From positions 1-64,000 of the forward strand of contig JAISNV010000011.1 of assembly GCA_031276035.1 (NCBI GenBank): 64,000 bases of DNA, given 5' to 3'. Below, in pieces: positions 45,023-53,608 of the stretch (positions within the stretch are counted from its first letter, which is position 1; each line of letters starts with the position of its first letter). Position numbers and translations under genes: made by a program. A model generated the notes under the pieces. It saw nothing but the letters and a program-made list of their open reading frames with translations, was not told the DNA's origin and did not search any database. This stretch comes from Bacteroidales bacterium. GTDB lineage: Bacteria; Bacteroidota; Bacteroidia; Bacteroidales; BM520.

Positions 45023-45620
45023 AAAATAAAGAAATTAATAAACAAGCATCTACTTTGAACTTTTAAAAAATATTGCAAACTTTTGAAAACTTTTAGCACC
45101 TCCAATTTTTACCATAATATTTTTGTGACCAAATTAATCTATACACATTAAAAAAGTAAAAATTTTCAGATGTGGTAAACACAAATAAAATTAGCGTAAG
45201 AACCATTATCACTACGGCGATAATCTTCTTTTGTATGCTCTTCCTAATTAATTTCGTAAAAAGAGACGGAATAATAATTCACGATAGTAAGAATAATCAG
45301 ACTGGAACGAAATAAAATATTTTTTTAATATTTGATTTAATACATCAAAAAGTTGTTAATCGGATTTAGGAGTTTATTTTTCAGTGAAAGAATTTCATTC
45401 ATAGTTTTTAGCAAATATTATTTATAAAATAGCATACAAATTAGAATTAATATATTTTTTTATCAGTATGCTGTGGAAAGTCACTAAATAGTAAACTAAA
45501 TAAAAATCAATATTACGTAAATGATGATGTAATATAAGGTTTTCTGAATTTTGGAGATTTTGAATTTTTCACCAGAATAGCTAAAGGCTACAAAAAATGA
45601 AATAAAGACGCGGTACATTT
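45023..45620. other. Long intergenic region, no gene supported
   Basis: About 600 bp of AT-rich sequence. On the minus strand at about 45093-45245 a frame encodes a membrane-segment-like stretch (KKIIAVVIMVLTLILFVF) but lacks a good start codon. Nothing else stands out: no repeat, tRNA or hairpin until the palindrome at 45621. Confidence 0.5.
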
Positions 45621-45670
45621 GTAAAACAAAAAAGTCTAAACGCATTCACGTTTAGACTTTTTTGTTTTAC
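45621..45670. terminator. Perfect 22-bp-arm palindrome, terminator of tRNA-His
   Basis: The arms 45621-45642 and 45649-45670 are exact reverse complements, with loop CATTCA. The core stem is GTCTAAACG/CGTTTAGAC, flanked by runs of A and T on either side, so it can terminate on both strands. On the minus strand it follows the tRNA-His 3' end by 11 nt. Confidence 0.85.
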
Positions 45671-45681
45671 AGTAGTTTTTG

Positions 45682-45756
45682 GGTGGAAGACGGGATTCGA
45701 ACCCGCGACCTTCGGAACCACAATCCGGCACTCTAACCAACTGAGCTACATCCACC
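45682..45756 (-). tRNA. tRNA-His (anticodon GTG)
   Basis: On the minus strand a cloverleaf can be folded with anticodon loop TTGTGGT (anticodon GTG), T-loop TTCGAAT, C73, and an encoded G at -1, which is diagnostic of tRNA-His. Two unusual pairs are visible: U6-U67 in the acceptor stem and C27-A43 at the top of the anticodon stem. Otherwise all stems pair (with G-U pairs in the D and T stems). CCA is not encoded. Confidence 0.9.
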
Positions 45757-45871
45757 ATATTTGCGGCTGCAAAGATATAAAGATTTTGTTAATTAGCAAA
45801 ATTTATTCGGAGATATTTTTTCGAAAGTTGATGATACGAAATATTCTGTTTAAAATTTTAAAAATTATCCT

Positions 45872-45879
45872 TATCTTTG
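45872..45879 (+). promoter_or_regulatory. -7 promoter element for the LEA-2 lipoprotein gene
   Basis: TATCTTTG, an exact TAnnTTTG match, 20 bases before the ATG at 45900. Confidence 0.7.
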
Positions 45880-45899
45880 CTAATCTAAAAAATATTTGA

Positions 45900-46751
45900 A
45901 TGAAGAAAACGTATACCCTCATTATTATTGTATCATTTTTTTGTGTTTTAAGTTGCAATCAACTTAAAAATATTGTTTCGGAACCAACTTTCAAAGCACA
46001 GTCTTTTCAAATTTCTAAAATTAATTTTGAAAATATGGATTTGCTTTTTAAAGTCAGAGTAGATAATCCGAACAGTTTTACAATACCTTTTCCCAATATT
46101 GATTGGAATTTATCAATAAATAACAATCAATTTCTAAAAAATACGCTTACGAAGAATACTACAATAGCTGCAAATAGTTATACTATTGTTGATATTCCAG
46201 TGACAATTAATTATAAAAACCTGTATAGTGTAATTAAGTCGCTTGCAAATACTACTTCTGATGCTACATACAAAATGAATGTTGGATTATCGATTCCTTT
46301 ACCGGTACTTGAGAATAAAAGATATGAAGTAGATTTTGCAGGCACTGTACCAATGCTTAAAGAACCTTCGATTTCTTTTAAAGAAATTAAAGTTAATTCG
46401 ATGAATCTTAATAAAATTGACTTAAATATTGTTTGCGAATTGGAAAATAAAAATAATTTTTCTGTTTTGATAGATAATTTTAATTATGACCTTGCAATTA
46501 ATAATGTAGAGTGGGCCAAAGGGAATGCTAAAAGTAATAAGACTATTTCAGCAAACACCAAAACTACAGTTCCTTTAAATATTTCTGTAAATTCATTAAG
46601 TATGATAAAGGAAATTACGGAAATTATTAGTGGAAATAAATCAGTGAATTATTCATGGAGCGGTAATTTAAATTTACAAACTGATAATCAACTATTAAAA
46701 AATATTAATTTGCCTTTTGAATTAAAAGGTAATACAAATATCAAAAAATAA
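45900..46751 (+). CDS. LEA type 2 family lipoprotein
   Basis: A 283-residue lipoprotein with a lipobox ending at Cys19 (VLSC). Two consecutive LEA-2/WHy domains follow: residues about 30-140 (ISKINFENMDLLFKVRVDNPNSFTIPFP) and 150-275 (KINSMNL-type strand, DLNIVCELENKNNFSVLI). Each has the N-P/N-x-x-F pattern of this immunoglobulin-like fold. In bacteria such lipoproteins are envelope proteins of unknown role. A short-chain dehydrogenase gene follows 31 bases downstream. Confidence 0.85.
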   Translation: MKKTYTLIIIVSFFCVLSCNQLKNIVSEPTFKAQSFQISKINFENMDLLFKVRVDNPNSFTIPFPNIDWNLSINNNQFLKNTLTKNTTIAANSYTIVDIPVTINYKNLYSVIKSLANTTSDATYKMNVGLSIPLPVLENKRYEVDFAGTVPMLKEPSISFKEIKVNSMNLNKIDLNIVCELENKNNFSVLIDNFNYDLAINNVEWAKGNAKSNKTISANTKTTVPLNISVNSLSMIKEITEIISGNKSVNYSWSGNLNLQTDNQLLKNINLPFELKGNTNIKK

Positions 46752-46782
46752 TATCACTTGCACACCACTAATTTAAATAATT

Positions 46783-47598
46783 ATGAAAGACAAAGTTGTA
46801 ATAGTTACAGGAGCTTCATCGGGTATAGGATTGGCTATAGCCGAACATTTTGCAAAAAAGGGTTGTAAAGTAGTTTTCGCAGCGAGAAGTTTTGATAAAT
46901 TACAAGAAATTACCGAAAATTTAAATTTACAAGGTTGTGATACTTTTCCTGTAAAAACCAATGTTACGATAGAGGATTCTTGTAAAAATCTTATTGATAA
47001 AACTATTGAAAAGTATGGAAAAATTGATGTTTTAATCAATAATGCCGGTATTTCCATGAGAGCTGTTTTTAATGAATGTGAACTTAAAGTTTTACATGAA
47101 TTAATGGATGTTAATTTTTGGGGAACAGTAAACTGTACAAAATTTGCCTTACCGTATATTATTGAAACCAAAGGTGCGATAGTCGGAATTATTTCAATTG
47201 CCGGGTATCAACCGCTACCCGGAAGAACAGGATATTCCGCATCAAAATTTGCTGTGCGGGGCTTCTTAGATACAATTCGAATTGAAAATAAGAATAATGA
47301 TGTTAATGTACTTGTTGTTGCACCCGGCTATGTTGCAACTGATATTCGTTTTAGAGCACTTCTTGCCGATGGCAGCCAACAAGGATATAGTCCGCGCGAT
47401 GAAAAAAAGATGCAATCAACACAATGGGTCGCAAAAAGAATTTACAATGCTGTAAAGCACAAAAGAAGAAGTATTATTATGACAACTTTAGGTTTTGTTA
47501 CTGTTTTTGTTAGAAATTTATGGCCTAAATTTACAGATAGGGAATCTTATAAAATTATGAATAGGGAGCAGAATAGTCCGCTCATTAAGAAAAATTAG
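46783..47598 (+). CDS. Short-chain dehydrogenase/reductase
   Basis: A 271-residue classical SDR. TGASSGIG at about residues 8-15 binds NAD(P), NNAG at about 87-90, a catalytic Ser in ISIAG, and YSASK with the catalytic Tyr and Lys at about 149-153. An Arg after the second strand (AARSFDKL) favours NADP(H). The C-terminus has a hydrophobic segment (IIMTTLGFVTVFVRNLWP), typical of membrane-associated SDRs of the DHRS7/DltE-like group. The substrate is unknown. Confidence 0.9.
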   Translation: MKDKVVIVTGASSGIGLAIAEHFAKKGCKVVFAARSFDKLQEITENLNLQGCDTFPVKTNVTIEDSCKNLIDKTIEKYGKIDVLINNAGISMRAVFNECELKVLHELMDVNFWGTVNCTKFALPYIIETKGAIVGIISIAGYQPLPGRTGYSASKFAVRGFLDTIRIENKNNDVNVLVVAPGYVATDIRFRALLADGSQQGYSPRDEKKMQSTQWVAKRIYNAVKHKRRSIIMTTLGFVTVFVRNLWPKFTDRESYKIMNREQNSPLIKKN

Positions 47599-47607
47599 TC
47601 CATAAAA

Positions 47608-49203
47608 ATGAAATTTAAATTATACTTTATTATTTTTCTATTCTTTTTTCCTCTTATTATTGTTTGTCAAGACAAATACTACATTATTTATTTCAAAGAT
47701 AAAAATCAAAAAGGAATTGATATTTCAGAGTGTCTATCTGAAAAAGCAATAGATAGGCGTTTGAGAGATAATATTGAATTTGATCAAATTGATTTGCCGG
47801 TTAATAAAGAATATATTGCTGAAATTTGTAGCGTTAGTAAGGATTCTGAAATTATTTTAACTTCAAGATGGTTGAATTGTGCTGTTATAAAATGCGGTTC
47901 GGAAACCTCTTTTAATTATGACTTTATCTCTCAAATTTTTATTATTGATTTAGATTCAAAATTGAGTGATAATAAGACTGATGAGGAAAATATCCCTGAA
48001 TATGAAGAATTAGATCTAATAAGTTTTAATTACGGAGCATGTGAAGCTCAATATAGATTAGTGAATGGTATTTATTTGCATAATGAAGGTTATACAGGAA
48101 AAAATGTTACAATTGCTGTAATTGATGATGGATTTTACGGTGTAAATAATGCAAGTTATCCTTTCAAAAATACAAATATTATCGGTACAAAGAATTTCAT
48201 TACAAATACTAATGTTTATAGTGCCAATGCCGGTTACCACGGTACAATGTGCTTATCTTTGTTAGCCGCAAATTTACCCGGTTTGATTATTGGTACAGCT
48301 CCTAATGCTAATTATTTGCTGTTAAAATCTGAGGATACGTCTTTTGAAAGTATTTTAGAAGAATATGCTTGGGTTGCGGCGGCCGAATATGCAGATAGTT
48401 GTGGAGTCGATATAATTTCAAGCTCATTAAATTATACGGAATTTGACGATCCGTCAACATCGCATACTTATGATAAATTAGATGGAAAATCCTGTCCGAT
48501 TACAATTGGTGCTGAAATTGCAGCATCTAGAGGAATTATTGTTGTTAACAGCGCCGGAAATTATGGTAATTCACCATGGAAATATATCGGTGCTCCTGCC
48601 GATGGAGCCAATGTTATTGCAGTAGGTGGCGTATCTGCCGATAGTTCATATTATCACGTGAGTTCAATAGGACCAACTGCCGACAATAGGTTTAAGCCTG
48701 ATCTTTGTGCTTTAGGTTCTCAAGTCACAGTTTTATATCCTCTTTCCGGAACCGGTATCTTTGAGATGTCTGGAACCTCATTTGCCGCTCCTGTAATTGC
48801 CGGATTTACTGCTTGTGTTATGGAAGCAAACCCAAATATAAGCTCAACAAAAATTAAATCATCACTTTACTCTTCTTGTCATCAAAAAGATTCTCCAAAT
48901 AATCAAACAGGTAGGGGAATACCGGATTTTCAAAAAACATTGCGTTATGCCGGAGTAGAAATCTATAAAAAGCCAGATGTTAATATTTATCCGAATCCTT
49001 GTTCCGACTATATTATTATTTCAAGTATTGATGAGATAAAAAGAATAGAAATATTAAGTATTAACGGAAGTCAATTACTTTCATTAGAAAATAGTACAGT
49101 AAATAATATTACAATACGGCTCAATGAAATAAAAGATAAAATCTTAATAGTAAAAATAACCCTTTTTGATAATGTTTACTATCAAAAAATTATGAAAGAA
49201 TAA
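47608..49203 (+). CDS. Secreted subtilisin-like (S8) protease with T9SS sorting domain
   Basis: A 531-residue S8 protease. A signal peptide covers about residues 1-21. The catalytic triad is in IAVIDDGF (Asp), YHGTMC (His) and SGTSFAAPV (Ser), with the oxyanion Asn in NSAGNYG. A propeptide-like region precedes (about 22-155). The last 75 residues form a type A T9SS domain (VNIYPNPCSDYIIISS, ILSINGSQLL). It starts 10 bases after the SDR stop, so the two may share a transcript. Expected location is the cell surface or medium. Confidence 0.92.
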   Translation: MKFKLYFIIFLFFFPLIIVCQDKYYIIYFKDKNQKGIDISECLSEKAIDRRLRDNIEFDQIDLPVNKEYIAEICSVSKDSEIILTSRWLNCAVIKCGSETSFNYDFISQIFIIDLDSKLSDNKTDEENIPEYEELDLISFNYGACEAQYRLVNGIYLHNEGYTGKNVTIAVIDDGFYGVNNASYPFKNTNIIGTKNFITNTNVYSANAGYHGTMCLSLLAANLPGLIIGTAPNANYLLLKSEDTSFESILEEYAWVAAAEYADSCGVDIISSSLNYTEFDDPSTSHTYDKLDGKSCPITIGAEIAASRGIIVVNSAGNYGNSPWKYIGAPADGANVIAVGGVSADSSYYHVSSIGPTADNRFKPDLCALGSQVTVLYPLSGTGIFEMSGTSFAAPVIAGFTACVMEANPNISSTKIKSSLYSSCHQKDSPNNQTGRGIPDFQKTLRYAGVEIYKKPDVNIYPNPCSDYIIISSIDEIKRIEILSINGSQLLSLENSTVNNITIRLNEIKDKILIVKITLFDNVYYQKIMKE

Positions 49204-49206
49204 AAA

Positions 49207-49623
49207 TCATTTCACAAATGTATCATATGTTCCATCTGAAAATAGAATAATAATACGTGAAATTTCTTTTTTAATTGATGTTTTTTTATTCTCGGGAGCC
49301 ACTTTTTCTTCAATATTACCTTTTTCCATATTATTTTTAATTGTAAACAAATTGTAATCTTCAGAAGTATCATCTTTTGGTAAATCTATATTACTAATCA
49401 CATGATTTTCACCATTTGAATATTGTTTACCTGAACCTTTAATTAACCAATCGGCGTTAATTTCTGGATATGTATTTAATATCTTAATAATAATATCCAA
49501 GCTTGGTTTATTTCTTTCTGATAATATGTGAGATAAAGTAGAACGCTGTACGCCTATTGCATCTGCAAAATGTGCCGAAGAAAGATTTTTATCTTCCATT
49601 ATTTTTATTATTCGTTTTACCAT
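49207..49623 (-). CDS. XRE family transcriptional regulator
   Basis: A 138-residue protein with an N-terminal helix-turn-helix (residues about 1-62: LSSAHFADAIGVQRSTLSHILSERNKPS, then PEINADWLIKGSG). The C-terminal half is charged and probably disordered. This layout is common among Bacteroidota HTH proteins. The frame extends to 49650, but a -7 element (49638-49645) lies in the extension, so the start is 49623. It converges with the S8 protease gene, with 3 bases between the two stops. Target genes are unknown. Confidence 0.88.
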   Translation of the reverse strand: MVKRIIKIMEDKNLSSAHFADAIGVQRSTLSHILSERNKPSLDIIIKILNTYPEINADWLIKGSGKQYSNGENHVISNIDLPKDDTSEDYNLFTIKNNMEKGNIEEKVAPENKKTSIKKEISRIIILFSDGTYDTFVK

Positions 49624-49637
49624 AGTTTTATTTTTTA

Positions 49638-49645
49638 CAAAGATA
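49638..49645 (-). promoter_or_regulatory. -7 promoter element for the XRE regulator
   Basis: The minus strand reads TATCTTTG, 14 bases before the ATG at 49623; it excludes the upstream ATG at 49650. Confidence 0.65.
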
Positions 49646-49782
49646 AACAAAATTATTTACAAAAGTAAAACGATAATAATTTGAATTAATTACAATTGTG
49701 AATAATTGCATTTCACAATTGTAACAAGTCGGTTGGAATAAAACTTAATGAAAAATATCAATTATTAATTGTCAAAATTTCC

Positions 49783-49790
49783 TATATTTG
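49783..49790 (+). promoter_or_regulatory. -7 promoter element for nrnA
   Basis: TATATTTG matches TAnnTTTG, 29 bases before the ATG at 49820. It lies inside a longer frame that begins at 49769 and so excludes that start. Confidence 0.65.
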
Positions 49791-49819
49791 CAATCAATCA
49801 GAAATATCAAACATTATAT

Positions 49820-50833
49820 ATGTATCAAGCGGATATTGAAAAACTTAAAGGTTTCATAGAATCCTCTCAGAGAATTCTTATATGTTCACATAGTTCACCT
49901 GATGGCGACGCTGTTGGCTCAATGCTCGCCGTTCATAATTATCTAATTAATTCATCTCTTATTAATAAAGATATTACTTTAGTATTACCGGATAGTTGTC
50001 CGGAGTATTTATCTTTTTTACCAAATATTAGCTTAATTCTTAATTATCAAGATAATAAAGATATTATTCGTGATAAATTTAATTCTGCTCAATTAATTTT
50101 TGCCGTTGATTTTAATGAACCGAACAGATTGGGTGAAATGGGGAATTTATTTTGTACATCTAATGCAACAAAAATTGCTATTGACCATCATCCATTTACC
50201 AGCGCTATATATTATAATTTAGTTTTTGTAGATGAAAATGCTTCAGCTGCTGCTGAATTAGTTTATCTTGTTTTACAAGAACTTAATATTGCAGAGTTTA
50301 ATTTTGATACGGCCATATCTATATATACTGGAATAATTACTGATACGGGTTCATTAAGTTATAACTGTAATTCTAATCGCGTATATTCAATTTTAGCAGA
50401 TATAATGAAATTTAATATCGATGCGAGAGAAGTTCATGACTTGATTTATAATAATTTTCCATCCGGAAGAATAAAATTGCTGGCATATATTCTTTATAAT
50501 AAACTGGTAATAAATGAAAAACATGTGTTTGCCTATTTTTCTCTGACAAAAAAAGAACTCGAAGAATATAATTATCAAGAGGGGTATTTAGAAGGTGTTG
50601 TGAATTATGCTTTAAATATCAGAGGAATCAAACTTGCTGCTTCTTTCGTTGAACGTAATAATCTTACAAAAATTTCGTTTCGATCTAAAGGCAATGTTGA
50701 CGTAAATGATCTTGCTGTTAAATATTTTAATGGCGGAGGACATAAAAATGCTGCTGGTGCAAATTATTATGAAAGTATTGAAAATGCAATTAAACTTTTT
50801 ATTGAATTAGCAAATGTATATACGTGTGAATAA
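49820..50833 (+). CDS. nrnA: DHH/DHHA1 phosphoesterase, NrnA-like nanoRNase/pAp phosphatase
   Basis: A 337-residue protein. The DHH motifs are SHSSPDGDAVGS (metal-binding His/Asp), AVDFNEPNR, IAIDHHP and GIITDTGS. The DHHA1 domain near the end holds the GGGHKNAAGA signature. NrnA-type enzymes degrade short oligoribonucleotides and 3'-phosphoadenosine 5'-phosphate. The last 20 bases overlap the start of a FKBP gene, suggesting coupled translation. Confidence 0.92.
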   Translation: MYQADIEKLKGFIESSQRILICSHSSPDGDAVGSMLAVHNYLINSSLINKDITLVLPDSCPEYLSFLPNISLILNYQDNKDIIRDKFNSAQLIFAVDFNEPNRLGEMGNLFCTSNATKIAIDHHPFTSAIYYNLVFVDENASAAAELVYLVLQELNIAEFNFDTAISIYTGIITDTGSLSYNCNSNRVYSILADIMKFNIDAREVHDLIYNNFPSGRIKLLAYILYNKLVINEKHVFAYFSLTKKELEEYNYQEGYLEGVVNYALNIRGIKLAASFVERNNLTKISFRSKGNVDVNDLAVKYFNGGGHKNAAGANYYESIENAIKLFIELANVYTCE

Positions 50834-51353
50834 ATTGATTAAATTAACAATTATTTTTATAGCTTTATCTGTTTTTTCATGTAAGCAGAATAAAAATACA
50901 TCTTTTAATAACTCTCCTGTAGTAATTACTGATGATGAAATTAATTATGTTAATAAAGAGGCTGTAAGAAAGGAACGTATTCAAATTGATGATTTTATAA
51001 GAAGATACGAATGGAAAATGATAACAACCGAAACAGGTGTAAGTTATTGGATTTATGAAAAAGGCAATGGAGCGAAAACCGAGAAGGGTAATATCGTTGT
51101 TTTAGATTATACAATCACCTTTTTAAATGGCGATACTGTTTATACCTCAAATATCGATGGAAATAAAGAATTTCAATTGGGAAAATCAAACGAAGTATCC
51201 GGTTTAGAAGAGGCCTTATTGGTAATGCATCAAGGCGATAAGGCAAAGGTTATTGTTCCTTCTTTTCGAGCTTACGGCATTACCGGCGATTTTAATAAAA
51301 TTGCTATGAGAAACACACTAGTTTACGATATATATATAACTAAAATTTATTGA
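50814..51353 (+). CDS. FKBP-type peptidyl-prolyl isomerase lipoprotein, GldI-like
   Basis: A 179-residue lipoprotein. A hydrophobic signal ends at a lipobox Cys23 (SVFSC). The FKBP domain spans about 80-178, with KGNIVVLDYTITFLNGD, GLEEALLVMHQGDKAKVIVPS, and YGITGDF. It resembles GldI, a periplasmic isomerase associated with gliding/T9SS in Flavobacteriia. A GTG at 50826 is an equally plausible start that would shorten the overlap with nrnA. It probably assists folding of exported proteins. Confidence 0.85.
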   Translation: MYIRVNKLIKLTIIFIALSVFSCKQNKNTSFNNSPVVITDDEINYVNKEAVRKERIQIDDFIRRYEWKMITTETGVSYWIYEKGNGAKTEKGNIVVLDYTITFLNGDTVYTSNIDGNKEFQLGKSNEVSGLEEALLVMHQGDKAKVIVPSFRAYGITGDFNKIAMRNTLVYDIYITKIY

Positions 51354-51467
51354 TAGGAGTCTGTCATAATCAATAAATTAATATAATGAAATGATAGTTA
51401 CGATATTTGTTTTATGTCATATAAATTTTAAAAAATCATAATAAGAATTTATTTAGCAAAAAATCAT

Positions 51468-51475
51468 TATCTTTG
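51468..51475 (+). promoter_or_regulatory. -7 promoter element for the bamD-recN operon
   Basis: TATCTTTG, an exact match, 19 bases before the bamD ATG. Confidence 0.7.
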
Positions 51476-51494
51476 CAAATTATTATCATAATAT

Positions 51495-52289
51495 ATGAAA
51501 TTATCTAAATACTTAATAATAATATCATTAACAAGCTTTTTACTTTTAGTATCTTCTTGTTCCAATTACTCTAAAATTTTAAAATCGGACGATAAGGATC
51601 TCATTTACAATGAAGCTATGGTGCAATATGAAAAAGGCAACTATATTAACGCTTTACAATTGTTTGATAAAATTCTGATGTTAGTAAAAGGAACCGATAA
51701 AGAAGAACCGGTTAGTTATTATTATGCTCAATGTTATTATGAACAAGGTGATTACATCCTGGCGAACTATTATTTTCGTAAATATGCAAGACAATATATT
51801 CATAGTCCGCGCGCTGAAGAAAGTGCTTTCTTAGCCGCCATGTGTAAATATTATCAATCATCAACATACTCTTTGGATCCAAGTCCTACAACTGATGCAA
51901 TTAGTGAACTTCAAGCATATATTAATGCTTATCCTAATAGTGATAGGATTGAGCTATGTAACAGTTACATCGATGAATTAAGGGCAAAACTTGAAGAGAA
52001 GGATTATCAAATTGCACTCATGTATTTAAGGATGGATGAATATAAGGCCGCTGTAGTGTGTTTTGAAAATATCTTGAAAGATTTTCCTGACACAAAACAT
52101 CGTGAAGATATTTATTATTATCTTGTAAAAGCTAAATACGAATTTGCAAAAAATAGCGTTGAAAGTAAGAAAACGGAAAGATTTGATGATGTTTATAACG
52201 CATATACAAAATTTATCTCTAATTTCCCTGATTCTAGATATATTGCTGAAATAGAACAATATAATAAAGCTGCTAAACAATATAAATAA
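51495..52289 (+). CDS. bamD: Outer membrane assembly lipoprotein BamD
   Basis: A 264-residue lipoprotein with a lipobox ending at Cys22 (LVSSC). The rest is TPR-like: YNEAMVQYEKGNYINALQLFDKIL, YYYAQCYYEQGDYILANYYFRKY, and ALMYLRMDEYKAAVVCFENIL. It anchors on the inner face of the outer membrane and acts with BamA in beta-barrel insertion. It is first in an operon with rpoZ, a DUF4835 protein and recN. Confidence 0.93.
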   Translation: MKLSKYLIIISLTSFLLLVSSCSNYSKILKSDDKDLIYNEAMVQYEKGNYINALQLFDKILMLVKGTDKEEPVSYYYAQCYYEQGDYILANYYFRKYARQYIHSPRAEESAFLAAMCKYYQSSTYSLDPSPTTDAISELQAYINAYPNSDRIELCNSYIDELRAKLEEKDYQIALMYLRMDEYKAAVVCFENILKDFPDTKHREDIYYYLVKAKYEFAKNSVESKKTERFDDVYNAYTKFISNFPDSRYIAEIEQYNKAAKQYK

Positions 52290-52314
52290 AATATATATTA
52301 ATAATATTCTTAAT

Positions 52315-52692
52315 ATGGATTATAAAAAGATAAGAACAAGCACAGATGCTGTTACAAGAAACTTAAATGATTTTGACCAAGAAACAAGTAATATCTATGA
52401 ATCTTTAGTAATACTTTCTAAAAGGGCTAATCAAATCAGTTTGGAATTAAAAGAAGAATTGTTAAGCAAAATTGAAGAATTTCAAACACCAAGTGATAGC
52501 TTGGAAGAAATTTTCGAGAACAGAGAGCAAATTGAACTTGCTAAGTTCTATGAACAACTTCCGAAACCGACTCTCATGGCAATATATGAATTTCTTAACG
52601 ATAAATTATCATCTTCTTATCCGCAAGAGGTAGAAACAGTTGAACACCTCATTCAAAAGGAAGACAACGAAATTGAAACTGAAAACAAATAA
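52315..52692 (+). CDS. rpoZ: RNA polymerase omega subunit
   Basis: A 125-residue protein in the Bacteroidota omega/Rpb6 style. It starts MDYKKIRTSTDAVTRNLNDF, followed by NIYESLVILSKRANQI, the conserved helix that binds beta-prime, and EIFENREQIELAKFYEQLPKPTL. It is longer than proteobacterial omega, as usual in the phylum. It sits 25 bases after bamD and 10 bases before the DUF4835 gene. Confidence 0.88.
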   Translation: MDYKKIRTSTDAVTRNLNDFDQETSNIYESLVILSKRANQISLELKEELLSKIEEFQTPSDSLEEIFENREQIELAKFYEQLPKPTLMAIYEFLNDKLSSSYPQEVETVEHLIQKEDNEIETENK

Positions 52693-52702
52693 TAATATTA
52701 AT

Positions 52703-53608
52703 ATGAAACGTTTGTTTTTGATAACTGTATTCTTATGTGTGGCAAATGTTTTTGCTTATACACAAGATTTTAAATGCACTTTTAGTGTTACTTCCAATAC
52801 TTCTGACGGAAGTTCTGACAGAACGCGTTTTCAGGAAATGCAAAGACAAATACAAGAATTTATCAATGGTTATAAATGGTGTAACTATAATATTAGTCAA
52901 GAAGAACGTATTGAATGCACCATGCAGCTTATGATAACTAAAATTGTTTCTGCAGAACAATTTGAAGGACAGATTAATATTGGATTGAGAAGACCTGTTT
53001 ACAATTCTACGTATAATACAACTCTTCTTAATCATATTGATAAAGATATTGAGTTTACATTTGTGGAAAGTAATCCTTTGATTTTTAACGAGAATAGTTT
53101 TGATGATAATCTTACAAGCATAATTGCTTTCTACATGTATCTTTTTCTGGGAATAGATTTCGATTCATTTAGTCCTGGTGCCGGCACACAATATTATGAA
53201 AAAGCTCAGGCAATTGTTAATGCGGCACAATCGGCTAACGAAAAAGGTTGGAGGTCTTACCAGAATACTAGAAATAGATATTGGATAATTGAGAATCTGC
53301 TTAATTCATCTTATTATGGTGTTAGAGAGTTTTTATATATTTATCATCGTAATGGATTGGATGTTATGGCAGATAATATAGCAATGGGAACTTCTGCAGC
53401 TGTTCAAGCTATCGAGAAACTAAGAAATGTTAATCGTCAAAAACCTAATCTCTTTATTATTTATCTTATGTTAGAAGCTAAGCGTGATGAATTTATTAAT
53501 CTTTTTTCGGGTGCAAACGACGTTGAAAAGAATAAATTCTTACAAGTAATGCAAGAGATAGATCCAACCAACATGTCGCGTTACAATCAAATTAAAAATA
53601 CTAATTGA
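52703..53608 (+). CDS. DUF4835 family protein (PorD-like)
   Basis: A 301-residue exported protein with a signal peptide (about residues 1-19, ending NVFAYTQ). The segment RDEFxxLF-like near the end, the central FEGQINIGLRRPVYNSTYNTTLLN, and WRSYQNTRNRYWIIENLL fit DUF4835, which some annotation schemes name PorD and associate with type IX secretion. The frame extends upstream to 52640, but the ATG at 52703 begins the signal peptide. The stop overlaps the TTG start of recN. Confidence 0.85.
   Translation: MKRLFLITVFLCVANVFAYTQDFKCTFSVTSNTSDGSSDRTRFQEMQRQIQEFINGYKWCNYNISQEERIECTMQLMITKIVSAEQFEGQINIGLRRPVYNSTYNTTLLNHIDKDIEFTFVESNPLIFNENSFDDNLTSIIAFYMYLFLGIDFDSFSPGAGTQYYEKAQAIVNAAQSANEKGWRSYQNTRNRYWIIENLLNSSYYGVREFLYIYHRNGLDVMADNIAMGTSAAVQAIEKLRNVNRQKPNLFIIYLMLEAKRDEFINLFSGANDVEKNKFLQVMQEIDPTNMSRYNQIKNTN

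Noticed and set aside
45093-45245. Minus-strand frame encoding a membrane-like stretch (KKIIAVVIMVLTLILF)
   Set aside because: There is no ATG at a suitable position and no -7 element close by; it was kept only as a remark on the gap.
46773-47171. 132-codon minus-strand frame opposite the SDR gene
   Set aside because: It mirrors the conserved SDR coding region; the SDR motifs are all present on the plus strand.
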